Shown here: positions 28,716-38,912 of the stretch, piece after piece
How positions within the stretch are numbered: position 1 is the stretch's first letter
How the letters are laid out: every line of letters starts with the position of its first letter
Assembly: GCF_905163445.1 (NCBI RefSeq)
Contig: NC_053204.1
Location: forward strand, 9,011,001-9,075,000
Origin: Pararge aegeria
Taxonomy: Eukaryota; Arthropoda; Insecta; Lepidoptera; Nymphalidae
Length of the DNA stretch: 64,000 nucleotides
Direction of reading: 5' to 3'
Translations under genes and position numbers: made by a program
The notes under the pieces: generated by a model
What the model was told of the DNA's origin: nothing
What the model saw: only the letters and a program-made list of their open reading frames with translations
Database searches by the model: none

Positions 28716-28999
28716 ACTAATACTTTGTTTGATCCCTAATATTTGCAGATTATAATATTAACTATGTTATTGTGGAAATTAACTGCGCGCATAATATTAA
28801 TATCTTCATGTAACAAATTGGATTAATTACTTAACAGTGTTTAACAAATAATTGCGCGACCGAGTTTATTGTAGGTACGGGTATAATATATCCTACTGAT
28901 AAGGATAAAATGTAGTACATGTATGTCATGTTGCATGAAGTATCTATATTTCCGCCATTTTTATATTCCTATTGAACTTCCCCCATATTATCTGTTTAT
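28716..28999. other. Unassigned
   Basis: AT-rich; (TA)n microsatellite at 28999-29018. Confidence 0.4.
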
Positions 29000-29019
29000 A
29001 TATATATATATATATATAT

Positions 29020-29162
29020 TTTGTGTGCTTGTGTATGTAACTGAACTCCTAAACGGCTGGACCGATTTGTATGAAATGTTTTGTATGCGTTTGGGTGGCA
29101 CCCTAAATGGTTTAGATTCACAAATCATCCCGACAGATGGCGCTGCAGTCGGTATCTAGGTT
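29020..29162 (+). mobile_element. Helitron-like fragment, second subfamily
   Basis: GAACTCCTAAACGGCTGGAC, GCGTTTGGGTGGCACCCTAA and CCGACAGATGGCGCTGCAG match 43709-43858 in inverse orientation. Confidence 0.6.
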
Positions 29163-29184
29163 GTTAATCTATACTGCAACTAAA

Positions 29185-29262
29185 CGGCTTAATTCGTACT
29201 GGAGATTTTCTTACTTTTTTATCATCTGCATACCCTGTGCATACCCTCTATGCACGCCACTG
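29185..29262. mobile_element. M1 MITE, right half
   Basis: ATTCGTACTGGAGATTTTCT and TATCATCTGCATACCCTGTG, ending CCCTCTATGCACGCCACTG. Confidence 0.75.
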
Positions 29263-29269
29263 CCTCTTG

Positions 29270-29352
29270 GCAAAACTTTGCCCGAATCTGGTATCGAACC
29301 CATAACCCTGTGATCCGTAGTCACACATGTTAAATACTGTACCAACAAGGTA
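29270..29352 (-). mobile_element. SINE-D-like tRNA head, degenerate
   Basis: GGTATCGAACCCATAACCCT and TGTGATCCGTAG resemble the 5317 copy in inverse reading. Confidence 0.5.
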
Positions 29353-29920
29353 AGTACTAAATACCGTACCATGTACCGTTAGCATTAAACAACTTTTTGT
29401 ATGTTTAAACATGAAACGATACATGTCGACTATTCTTGAATGTACGTCGCATTGTGAGAAATTAAAACAAAAAAAAAGGGTAGCATTATTTTAAGACAAT
29501 GGTCTTTTTTTTTCTCGGCTGCCCTTGACTGCACGTCCATATGGCAAATGATCTCACTTTTTTTTCTTAGTTTAACTTCTCAAGTTGTGACTCGATCAAC
29601 TTCTAGTTTTTCTCGATTAACTAACTCATAGTAATTCGGAACTGGACATATTTCACTCCCCGCCGCATCAGCTCCAAAAGCAAATTAAAATGTTGTTAGC
29701 GTGTAGGTAATCTGAGATATTAATTATATGTTTGAATGTTTTGTTTTTATTATTATTTTGAATTTGAATTATTGGTTATTGTTTTTATTGTTGTTTTTTT
29801 TTATTCTTAATGTTATATATAGCTTATTTTTATGTTTTAATTTAATGTGTTGTAATTATAACACGTTGTTACATTCTTTTAATAGCCCTGGCGAGACGAA
29901 TTAGGCAACTGTCCACGACG
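29353..29920. other. No gene; AT-rich
   Basis: Contains a degraded SINE-C tail around 29510-29560 (GCCCTTGACTGCACG) but otherwise nothing assignable. Confidence 0.4.
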
Positions 29921-29929
29921 CAGCGAGCT

Positions 29930-30112
29930 AGTCCAGTTCGGATTAATAAGACTTCACACGCCTTTGAGAACGTTATAGAGAACTCTCAGATATGCAGGTT
30001 TTCTCACGATTCTTTCCTTCAGTGTTAGAGCAAGTGATATTTTATTTGTTTATATTAAAAACGCACATTGCTCTGGACGGTAAGGGTTGCGTGCGTCCTC
30101 AAGCGGTAAGTA
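29930..30112 (-). mobile_element. SINE-B, diverged
   Basis: TAAGACTTCACACGCCTTTG, ACGTTATAGAGAACTCTCAG, GTTTTCTCACGATTCTTTCC and AACGCACATTGCTC follow SINE-B on the minus strand. Confidence 0.75.
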
Positions 30113-30247
30113 GGAATACCGTGGGGTTTTAGTTAGTAAGTGACAGTAGAGTCTGACATAACCTCTAAGGTATACCTGAGGATTTTCTCGAAGTAAGGGG
30201 GGGGGGGGGGGGGGGGTGCCTTGCTGCAAAAAGGAGGCCGAAGCCGT
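30113..30247. other. Unassigned, with a G20 run
   Basis: An uninterrupted run of 20 G lies at 30197-30216. No gene. Confidence 0.5.
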
Positions 30248-30330
30248 AAGCCCGCTACCATCTTAGATTGCATCATAACTTATAACTTACGTAGACTAAT
30301 TTAAAAAAAAAAAAATTAGTCTACGTAATC
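30248..30330 (+). mobile_element. SINE-C tail fragment with foldback
   Basis: GCCCGCTACCATCTTAGATT and GCATCATAACTTA are SINE-C tail. It runs into a hairpin: TTACGTAGACTAATTT (30287-30302) and its perfect complement (30313-30328) around an A10 loop. Confidence 0.55.
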
Positions 30331-30645
30331 TCGTTTATAAAAGTAGGTTACAATAAAAACCCACAGTTAAATTGCATAGCAGTTAAACAGCTGTGTCACC
30401 TGTTACACTAAACCAACCATAAACTGTAGGTCGGAATGTATCGTTTATGGACTTAGTCGTATGTATTTCATACTTTTATTTAACGACCTGCCTCTCAGTT
30501 TCGTGGTTGCAATCATAGGGTCCTAGGTTCGAGGGTCGGCTTAGGACATTGGAAGGTATCGCGTTTTTTTTAAATATCAGTACCTCAGAGAGTAAGTTAA
30601 ACCGTTCATTGTGTGTGAATAATGTTCGACGCCCACCGACGATAG

Positions 30646-30648
<3 letters not shown>
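30331..30648. other. Unassigned
   Basis: No recognised gene. The 131-codon frame across here owes its length to the adjacent homopolymer. Confidence 0.4.

Positions 30649-30697
<49 letters not shown>
30649..30697. repeat. Poly(T) run of 49
   Basis: An uninterrupted T tract, possibly the poly(A) tail of a minus-strand insertion. It is a likely length-error site. Confidence 0.85.
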
Positions 30698-30701
<4 letters not shown>

Positions 30702-30759
30702 AAACCGTTTTGCTTTAAAACCGTGTCGGGTTTGGGATTGATTTTAATACTTGCAGCTA

Positions 30760-30960
30760 CCAAGCAGATGGCACACGTAATGGTAATGGTGGAAACCATC
30801 GCTAATAAACAGAGCAACACTTTACAGGGTATGCAAGGAGCACGTCCTGCAACATGCCGCCCTGTGTCCATCCATTTGAGGCGTAGGTGTTAAGCCACAT
30901 GAGCCTGTGATTACACCGGCAACCACGCCCTTCAGACAACTATGCTGCTTAGCGGCAGAA
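30760..30960 (+). mobile_element. Element F, near full length
   Basis: CTACCAAGCAGATGGCACAC, CAGGGTATGCAAGGAGCACG, CATGCCGCCCTGTGTCCATC and ATGCTGCTTAGCGGCAGAAA. It is about 220 bp, non-coding and abundant in this window; relatives are at 39650, 43085, 48262 and 54510. I see no clear tRNA boxes, so class is uncertain. Confidence 0.7.
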
Positions 30961-31320
30961 ATAAGAAGAAGAAGAAGAAACACTTTATTGCACGTATAAC
31001 ATACAGAAAAAGAAACAGTAAGGAGTTTACAGTACACAATGTAGAAATGCCAAGGCGGCCTTATTGCTTCAAGCAATCTCTCTTACAGGCAACCTTTGTA
31101 GATAGGACTTACAGCAAGAGAACGGGATAGTGCCAAGAGTGTTGATAGATATACAAAAATACCAAAATGTAAAGATACAAATACATATATAATTTAAATA
31201 AGTATACGTTATACATAAATATAAAAAATACATAGTATATAAATAGAAAATATACATAATATATATAAATATATAAGAAACAAAATAAGCATGGCGTTAG
31301 ACACATTCCACTAAAATCTT
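30961..31320 (-). mobile_element. LINE-D-type 3' UTR
   Basis: On the plus strand AAACACTTTATTGCACGTAT, GGCGGCCTTATTGCTTCAAG and CAGGCAACCTTTG parallel the 3' UTR of the LINE at 60727-61096 in the same orientation. A GAA-type tail lies at 30961-30978. No ORF is retained. Confidence 0.75.
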
Positions 31321-31364
31321 TTAAAAGTTAAATTTAAAAAAAAACCCATAGTACCCTGCAAGGC

Positions 31365-31625
31365 AAGCCTATGCAGGAGACATCAATTATATCCCCTGTG
31401 GGGCTAGCACGGGCAAGAGATAAAAATTCTATCCCCGGATTATATCACCTAGCAAGGATTATAATTAACATGTCCACCTCCTTAAGCCCGGGAACATGGA
31501 CTAGGAGAAGTTTACCTCCATTTATTATTACACATAAAGAAGTTTGATAAAGCTGTGGGAGAAGAAAAATTTTTATTCTTTCCCCGGGGATATAATTGTC
31601 TCCTGCCCATACTAGAGACTAAAAT
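31365..31625 (+). mobile_element. MITE P copies, head-to-tail fragment plus near-complete copy
   Basis: A right-end scrap (31371-31400) precedes a copy beginning GGGGCTAGCACGGGCAAGAG and ending TTGTCTCCTGCCCATACTAG. Confidence 0.65.
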
Positions 31626-31785
31626 ATCCACGGGGAAAGGATAAAAATGTATCTTCTCCCACAGCTTTATCAACTCTCAGAGCAATGGCGCACAAATGGA
31701 AATAATATTCAAATAATATATGTGTAAATTAACGGGGGTAAAGTAGTAGTGCAATGTCGTAGTATATTTATTTTATTTTTAACTT
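31626..31785 (-). mobile_element. MITE P inverted fragment and SINE-A tail
   Basis: 31626-31745 is the P right half in inverse orientation (CTTCTCCCACAGCTTTATCA, ATGGCGCACAAATGG). A SINE-A 3' scrap (AATGTCGTAGTATATTTATT) follows at 31752-31782. Confidence 0.6.
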
Positions 31786-31810
31786 GTGCTACTCTGAGAG
31801 TTGTAAAGCC

Positions 31811-31861
31811 GGTTATTATATCAGCATGGCTTATGCTATAAGCCATGCTGATATAATAACC
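31811..31861. repeat. Perfect hairpin, 23-bp arms, 5-nt loop
   Basis: The arm 31811-31833 (starts GGTTATTATATCAGCATGGC) is exactly complementary to 31839-31861 around TGCTA. Confidence 0.95.
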
Positions 31862-31878
31862 GTGTTCACATGCCAAAG

Positions 31879-32050
31879 TATATTATGAAAATTAAGCTTA
31901 ATTTGCTATACTCCGCGAACAGCAGGAGAATCTGTATGGTGTAATTAATAATTTCTTCAATCCTTATACTCCACACAAAACAGATCACAAGCTTAATTTT
32001 CATAATGCATTATGGATTTCCGCAAAGTAACGCCTGCTTCTATCCAATAC
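31879..32050. mobile_element. Y-family element with 11-bp target duplication
   Basis: 172 bp flanked by identical ACATGCCAAAG at 31868-31878 and 32051-32061, and removal restores MITE P. The ends are inverted relatives (ATTATGAAAATTAAGCTTAA and the complement of AAGCTTAATTTTCATAAT). The outer end is the GTATTGGATAGAAGCAGGCG block. Confidence 0.8.
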
Positions 32051-32236
32051 ACATGCCAAAGCACCGCAATAGGGAATTTGAGGAGTTTACCCCCGTTTAT
32101 AATTGCACATATTCATATCTGGATGTTATTTATGCTTGTGCGCCAATGATCGGAGAGTTGGTAGAGCTATTTCAGACCATAAATTGTTATCCTTTTCTAG
32201 AGAGAAAAATAACTCCTGCTCATGGTAGCCGACATA

Positions 32237-33710
32237 TAGCTAATAACGTTTAGCGTTTGAGCTTAGGTTGTTTGCCAGTTTTTAATTATAGTTAGCAGAT
32301 ATAGAAAATGATTAAGGTAGTTAAAATTAATAAAATATGGTGTACATTTAAAATCACACTTAAAAAATAACCTTCACAAAAAACCTTTCAACTCAAGATA
32401 TATATGCCGAGGAACCCATTTCAAAACGGAAACAATGAAGGTACAATTATTAAATCACATACAATATGTAATAAACACGTCACATTTCACATACACAATG
32501 AATTATTGTCACTATTGTCACAACACGATTAATCTACAAAATGATCTATAGATCATCGATCCATGCGTCTGCGCGTACGCAGGAAGCGCGAAACACTAGT
32601 TTTAAATGTAACCGAGAGCGGGAAATTGTAAACACCGAGCGGAAGTGAGAGGGATGTATGGAGCAAGACAAGGATAGATTGCGATTTGTTTATGCGACAT
32701 CAAATCTTGGTTAACATTGACATAGAATAGTTAATGCTAGGAGTTGTTCTATAGTTATATTTTTAGTTTGATGCCTAATGATTGAAAAACATTTAAGTCT
32801 GTAAATTATTATTTAAGGAAAAATAATGTTTACGGAAAATTCCTGACCCCGTGCCTTATCATAAATATGCTACTTTTGTTAAGATGCTGCAAAATAAAGT
32901 AGAAAACATCACTAACTTTTGGGATAAAATAAATAATACAATATAAATGCACTGAGTATTTCAGTTTTTTTTTTTAATTTTTTCAGACCAGATACATTAC
33001 TGCTGATGTTTACGGTATAGTGAAATGCTGTTATAGTAGTCTTACAGAAATACGCGTACATGCGTTATCACATGGGATAAAGTAAATTCAATCAGTAAAT
33101 GTATCGAATAAAATAAATTTGCTTTTCGAATCACTGCAATGCAGGCTCACATTACCTTTACCCTAGTATGAGTTCTGCTAGTTTTCGAAAACAAAACATT
33201 GATTCCTTTCCTAAAACTGCACACAGAGGGACGATCCCTGACGAACATTCTGTGAAAAAATCTAAAATGAAAAACCCTTAGAACTACAGTATAATTTAGC
33301 GGGGAGCGTTGATTGTTTTCTGATAACCCAATAAGAGTAAATTGTAAAACCTACTTTCAACGTCGTATAACACCGGACTTGTTCGATTATGTATGTACTC
33401 ACAGATCCCAACAGGCGTACTTAGGTCGTACTTGAGTTCGCAGGGTGTGCAATACTTTAATAGTATACATAATACACGAATAAACAATAATATGTTAATA
33501 TGAAAACTGTCTGAGCCTTCGAGACATACTAACTCATACTTGGGGTAACGTTACCTGTCACAGATTAAGGTCAAAACTTTTAACTTTAGTACCTACGTGT
33601 CACTGCGCTTGCGATAGCGTATATACGGGTGGATTTAAATTCTGAGAAGTTTCTCTGTCAACTTTCATATATCGTGTCGGAATAATTTAATTAACAAAAA
33701 CTGACCAAAA
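32237..33710. other. No gene recognised, largest repeat-free stretch
   Basis: About 1.5 kb with no recognisable ORF or internal repeat match; probably unique intronic DNA. Confidence 0.5.
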
Positions 33711-33910
33711 GCCGAATATTGAATATAATAAATGCGAATGTGTATGTTTGCTTGTTTATTGAGGATAGGCTTAGCCGTTGAACCGATTGGCATCGATGTA
33801 GCTTGCAACATCAAAATGGAAGTAAGATACAACAATATTGATTTAAACTGGTATCGGTGAAATTTCGAATAGAAATCTTGGACCCTATTAGGGGTGCTTG
33901 TGGGATTATT
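33711..33910 (+). mobile_element. Helitron-like 5' region, diverged
   Basis: ATATAATAAATGCGAATGTG and GGCTTAGCCGTTGAACCGAT resemble the start and the degenerate 'gtt-gaa-cgg-at' block of Helitron-like elements. No 3' end. Confidence 0.4.
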
Positions 33911-34419
33911 AAAAACCGAAAAAAACATTTAGAATTAAATAAATATTTTTTGACATTTATGACGGACGTTTTGAAATAACAGCCTCTTATTTATAAGATC
34001 ATATTATAATTATTACTGATGGCATAACTTATACATACTTTTTTTGAATTATTGTTATCTCGTAGACCCCTGACGCCAGTAAACTAGATCTTAGGCATTT
34101 TATCACACCGAAGCAGTGTCGCATCTACGCATTGATAAAAGTCTATATCATGTTTACATTCAGTGACACGCAGCGTTTATTGAGATGAATCCGGTGACAG
34201 GAAGCTGGTTACAGTGTCGCGTGTGATTTAAATAACGTCGGTTACTATGCAATCTATTTCATGCGTACATTAATAATAGCTCAATTATTAATAAAGGAAA
34301 GGCCAAATAACGGCGTCTTTAACGGCGTTCTATTTTGCGTCCAGCGCTGCAGCGCGCTCGGTTTAAGTTAATGAACGAAGTTATCACCATCCCCTTACAA
34401 TTATGTAAACATATTATAT
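33911..34419. other. No recognisable feature
   Basis: No supported gene or repeat. Confidence 0.4.
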
Positions 34420-34488
34420 GCATGAACGCTTCATAAGTGCCTGTGATAGGCCTACATGAATAAAGAAATTTTTAATTTGAATTTGACC
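34420..34488 (+). mobile_element. LINE 3' tail (J1-related variant)
   Basis: GAACGCTTCATAAGTGCCTG, then AGGCCTACATGAATAAAGAA and a TTTGAATTTG end. The same variant is at 59410-59487. Confidence 0.6.
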
Positions 34489-34736
34489 AATTAGTGGCAT
34501 ATGGACCCGTTAGAGCAGAGATCTTATGGCACCTTTTCAGTAGCCTTAATAATGAATAGGTGATCAGAATAGGTACACTATATTTTTCGGGTCATTTCGG
34601 GGCATCGCTTAAGTACATTAAAATCTGTATAAGAATCGAATTCGGTTTTTATTTACCAGAATTTATATGTAGTTCATTAACTTTAATAATTATTATTTAA
34701 ATTAATTTTTATTATTATTTAAGGCAAGCATTATTA
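34489..34736. other. Unassigned
   Basis: AT-rich, no supported feature. Confidence 0.35.
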
Positions 34737-35022
34737 GTAAAGGCAAGGCGAAAAACGTCGTCCCACCTGCGTCATGCAGCATTCAAGTTTGCGGTAAGCG
34801 CGCGACCAATCGCAAGGAGTACGCGTACGAGCGGGTGCCATATGACGAAAGCACGCTGACGCAAACTTAAATACCGTATTGGAGACGTAGGCGGTAGGAC
34901 GCAGCAGTGTTGTATTCGCTTCAGCTTTACACGACGCCCACATTGCCGCGTCACGCGTTTCCCTTATCTTGTCAGTAACAAAAGAGGCAAAGTTGAAAGC
35001 AGCGGTTTGGCCTTGCCTTTAA
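34737..35022. mobile_element. GC-rich element with TAAAGGCAAGGC inverted ends
   Basis: The ends TAAAGGCAAGGC (34737-34748) and GCCTTGCCTTTA (about 35010-35021) are perfect inverted repeats. The inside is far GC-richer than the flanks and has internal inverted relatives of CCACCTGCGTCATGCAG and AAGTTTGCG. A similar sequence (TTCAAATTTGCGTCTTGCGA) continues to about 35150. No ORF with a known domain. Confidence 0.55.
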
Positions 35023-35389
35023 TCGAGAGCCACGCAGCCGCGTTCCACCTACGCCCTAATCGCGTTCAAATTTGCGTCTTGCGAGCGACCAATCCAAAAA
35101 CGCGCCCTTTACATTGTTATTGGTCGCACCCATTCGGTGCTCTTACTCATTGGCTTAAGAATGTGATGTACTGATTCTTAATATATACCTGAAACAGAAA
35201 AAATACTTGTTAGGTCCGAGTTTATGGGTCGAATATTGAATACAAGCATACAACTTTGATGTTTTACATTTGCCGTAGCTCCCAGGACTGCCCACTTATT
35301 TATTTATTTATTTATATTCTTATTCTAACACATATCATGACAGAATCACCAATACCTTATAACAGTCCACTGCTGGACTAAAGCGTTAG
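35023..35389. other. GC-rich continuation, then AT-rich flank
   Basis: 35025-35110 repeats motifs of the GC-rich element (GCGACCAATCCAAAAACGCG against GCGACCAATCGCAAGG), suggesting a second partial copy. The rest is unassigned apart from a TTTA run at 35298-35315. Confidence 0.4.
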
Positions 35390-35645
35390 CTTTAGCGTTA
35401 CTTTGCGGAATTCCATGATATACAATGCAAATGAAGCTTAATTTGCTTTACTCCGTGAAAAGCAGGAGAAACTGTATGGTATAATTTATATAATTTCGTC
35501 AAACTTTAGACTCCACACCAAACAGATCTTCGGCAATGTACTCTCTAAACGCACGTTTCGCTCCGACACCGAAGCATCGTCAGGAGATGTTGACTTTACA
35601 ACAAAACTCTTAACAATTAAAAATTATTCATTGTAAATTAATTTT
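35390..35645. mobile_element. Y-family element, one long arm
   Basis: GCGTTACTTTGCGGAATTCC, GAAGCTTAATTTGCTTTACT, ACACCAAACAGATCTTCGGC and CAGGAGATGTTGACTTTACA follow the order of the family. Confidence 0.7.
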
Positions 35646-36480
35646 TATAAGCTTCCTTTTATATTGTTTTTCGGTTCGAGCTAGAAGTATTAAATGTTGG
35701 TTATAATGTTAAATGTGCGGTTCAACCCTGTGCCTCGGAGAAAACCCACGGTCCCTGTTTTTATTTCGGAAGTTTGATATTAATAATCGTTCGCCCGTTC
35801 GCATTGTAGTAGCGTGGTGGGTTTATGCTCTAGAATTCTCTTTCCTATGAATGTGGATTTGAGAAGATTATTTTGCACGTAATAGAACATTAATAAAGGA
35901 AAGGTAGTGAATGATCAAGCCAATTTTTATATTTAATTTCTGCATTTAGAAGTTTAGCTTTGACAGGGCCTCATGTCCATCACACAGATTTCAGGTTATT
36001 CTTAAATTTAAATCTATTCGTTCAAGTTCATTAAAGCAAGTGACTAAATGAATACTGAATACAGATACAGTTGATAAAAAAAAAGATTTCAATATTTTTT
36101 TTTTCTTTTGCATGAAACGAACGCATTTGATTGAATCGGCACCGCCATCGCCCCGCGCCGCTTACACTCGATATAGGATGATGCTTGTACACCAAAAAGA
36201 TTTTTTCTGTTTATTATTTTTTTCAATTAATTATAGACATTGGACAGATTAAACCGGGTCACTGCTGTACGACGAGAAACGGCAGCGTGTTTATATAATA
36301 TATTAAATTGTATATATTTTTAACTAACATTTTATAAACTTATTTCAGGGCTCAACTAGACTGAAAAGACAGCTATAAAAGAAAAAAAAAAGACAGAGCT
36401 ATCCACTGCAACGAAGAAAGACGTCCTTCGTTTTAATGAGACTAACCCAATTATGAATAGGGAATGACTATTCGCTTCTA
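35646..36480. other. No gene recognised
   Basis: About 830 bp, no internal match; a GC-richer patch (GGCACCGCCATCGCCCCGCG) at 36139-36158 is isolated. Confidence 0.4.
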
Positions 36481-36605
36481 GGGTTCCGCACCCTGAAGGA
36501 GTCCAAGGGAACCTATTACTGAGCCCTTTTACAAACAGACTGTCCGTTTGTCTGCCAGCAGGATCTTTCCCGCGACCGGAATTAGAAGTATAGGAAGTAG
36601 AGTTA
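36481..36605 (+). repeat. Lepidopteran-type dispersed repeat fragment
   Basis: TAGGGTTCCGCACCCTGAAG, CCCTTTTACAAACAGACTGT and CTGTCCGTTTGTCTGCCAGC resemble the widespread repeat whose other part is at 55425-55870. The class is not assigned. Confidence 0.45.
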
Positions 36606-37605
36606 AAATTTTAAAATAATAAAAAAAAAGTAAGGAACATGTTTTTTGCTCGATATGTAAATATGAAGTGTTTGTTTTTTTGTTGTTTGAAAGCGCTAAT
36701 CTTCAAAAGTGGCATTTAAAAAATCTTTTTTGTCATCACGATACGGTGATGCGATGCGGGTGGGTCGGGGTGTTTTGTGTAGAATAGCGGATAAAAACTG
36801 GAAAAAGGTAGGCTATTATCAGAAGTTGAAAAGGTTTTGCGTTTTCTTCACGTCTACGTAATTTAAAGCAAACGGCGAATTTTTCATGTTGAATTCGTAA
36901 GACATACGGATGACGTCATCAGTAGGTAAATCTAGTAACATTAATACAGTCGCCTGTGGTTCATTTCAAAATGAATCTTCACCTTTTTTTATTTGGATAA
37001 AAAAAGGACGCGAACAGACGCAGAAATCTTAAAATTCAGCCCCCATTCACCCGGCGTATTGCCTCGACAATGGCGCTATGTAAACTATTCACTGCCCGAC
37101 TAAAGTCTACAGTCTACGCCTCGGGGTGCCTTGGAATGAATAGCGAGCCTACACCACTGCAGCTCTACTCTGTCAACTTCGATGGAGGTAACTTTTAAAA
37201 TTATAAAGAGAATTCTACAAGCATCAAACCTTGGATTTCCTAAAAGAGTAATTAACAATGATAATAAATGCTTTTATTTCAGGCCATGAACTCATACGAC
37301 AAAAAAAACAAAAGATACGGTAAAGATAAGCAAATGAAAACTACGTTAATATAAATTAAATTACCATTAAATCAAAATTTAAAACGAAAAAAAAAACAAA
37401 TAAAAATTGCAATGAAATAAAAAAAAGTATCAGGGTACACTCACAAATTTCAAAAATATAGAAATATAGAATATTTCCGCTGAGCTTGTCTTCAATTTTT
37501 GATTAAAATTAATCTTAAAATACTTCAAAACAGAGGATTTAAATTCGGTGTTTTTTTTTTTTTTTTTTAAATGACTGCTGGCTCTGAAATCTTCCGTCAT
37601 TTAGA
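36606..37605. other. No gene recognised
   Basis: About 1 kb of AT-rich sequence with A-runs near 37388 and a T-run at 37552-37568; no repeat match. Confidence 0.4.
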
Positions 37606-37722
37606 AAACCTCGAACTTCAAACACCTTTGAGGACGTTGTGAAGAACTCTCAGGCATGTTGGAATCGAACTAGGTTACCCCGAAGACCGAAGCTCTAACC
37701 ACTAGGCTATTACCGCTAAGGA
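37606..37722 (-). mobile_element. SINE-B with internal deletion
   Basis: CTTCAAACACCTTTGAGGAC, GAAGAACTCTCAGGCATG, then directly the head TCTAACCACTAGGCTATTAC; the middle (CTTCAACGGTG block) is missing. Confidence 0.75.
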
Positions 37723-38274
37723 AACTCTGTGTGTTATTTAAAGGACTTACTTCCCATAAAAATTTCATCTTATTCGGTTTAGTAGTTTTGTATATGTATA
37801 TGGTTTTATATTATTACCAAAAATCACTATGTTAAATAATTTCGAAATACTACGTTAACTGATGAAATTGTCATAAAACTGAAAGTGTTGACGCATACAA
37901 AATGCAAAATAAAATAAGTAATATTAAAAGTCCACAGTACAAATAAAGACTCAAGTACTTTTCAGCTTTCAGTACCACTATAGGGTAATTTCAAGTGGCT
38001 TATAACCTAAGTAAGGCAAAAAAAACTGTTGGAATTTTCATAAATAACTATTGCAAAAAGTTAGCTTTTGGGATGTTAAGCTTCTTGAACACAACAGCAG
38101 TTTATCCAAAGCGTATGACCTAGTGGGGCTTCTTGATTTTCCACATGACTTGCGCTTATCACCTGCATCATATGGCAGCCTATTAGGTTACTCGAACACA
38201 GCTGTTTGTACAGCGCCATGTGAATTATAGATTAACGTCTCTTGCCGCTAGATGGAGTTAGGAGTATATCATAA
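37723..38274. other. No gene recognised
   Basis: TAAAAATTTCATCTTATTCG and GGTTTAGTAGTTTTGTATAT near 37760 look like a Helitron-like scrap; otherwise unassigned. Confidence 0.4.
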
Positions 38275-38536
38275 TTTCAACCCATTACAATTTCACAGGG
38301 CATCTCCGCCCACAATGAGAAGGGGTTAAGGCCAGTGCGAATTGGAGGACTCCACATACTTTATGGAGAACTCTCAAGCATGCAGGTTTCCTCATGATGT
38401 TTCCCTTCACCGTTGAAGCCAGTGATATTTTAATTGCCTAAAACGCACATAACTTAGTAAAGTAAGAGGTGCGTGTTGGGATTCGAACTCGGCCCCACGA
38501 AAGTGAAGTCCACTGGGCTATCACCACTTGAGTTAG
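38275..38536 (-). mobile_element. SINE-B, nearly complete
   Basis: Minus strand from the head (CCCAGTGGACTTCACTTTCG, GAGTTCGAATCCC) through CTTCAACGGTGAAGGGAAAC and ACTCTCAAGC-region to GGGCGGAGATGCCCTG. It abuts a LINE-R tail. Confidence 0.85.
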
Positions 38537-38795
38537 GGATTCATCATCATCATCATCATTTCAACCAATTGACAATTCAGGGATGTGGGAGTTCCACAAT
38601 TCGCGGTCCTGGGCCGCTTGCCTCCAGCGGCTCCCAGCGACTCTCCTGTCATCTGTCCACCTCGTTGGAGGCCGAACAACGCTGCTTTTATTGGTGCGGG
38701 GTCGCCATTTCAGCACCTTAAGACCCCAACGTCAATCGGTTCTCCGAGCTATGTGCCCTGCCCATTGCCACTTCAGCTTCGCGAGTTAGGAGTTA
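38537..38795 (-). mobile_element. LINE-R 3' end
   Basis: Starts with the (CAT)n tail at 38541-38560. The minus-strand translation in broken frames gives KWQWAGH-like, RRTD and GDRWRPTR pieces as in the 53188-53517 copy. 5'-truncated and degenerate. Confidence 0.75.
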
Positions 38796-38844
38796 AAGCA
38801 TATATATATTATTTAATCTAGCGATATTTATAAGGTAGCCTGTG

Positions 38845-38912
38845 AAGCTAGCAATTACCTTGGTCAAAGAACTAGTTTGGCCATTCAAAGGGGTATTGGG
38901 GCAAATAAATGA
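38845..38912 (+). mobile_element. LINE-T short fragment
   Basis: Encodes SNYLGQRTSLAIQRG, the segment corresponding to GSYLGQRISLAIQRG at 10175-10230. Confidence 0.6.

Larger units (their letters stand above)
31786..32236 (+). mobile_element. MITE P fragments carrying a hairpin and a Y insertion
   Basis: A piece at 31786-31806 (TTGTGCTACTCTGAGAGTTG) is followed by a perfect hairpin (31811-31861). Then P resumes as GTGTTCACATGCCAAAG, is interrupted by a Y element at 31879-32050, and continues to TGCTCATGGTAGCCG. Confidence 0.65.

Noticed and set aside
30476..30893. 131- and 114-codon frames on both strands
   Set aside because: Their length depends on a T49 run translated as poly-Lys or poly-Phe; flanking parts are element F and unassigned DNA.
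34734..34954. Pair of ~65-codon minus frames in GC-rich DNA
   Set aside because: Open frames are expected in GC-rich sequence; both lie inside a palindromic element and have no recognisable domain.
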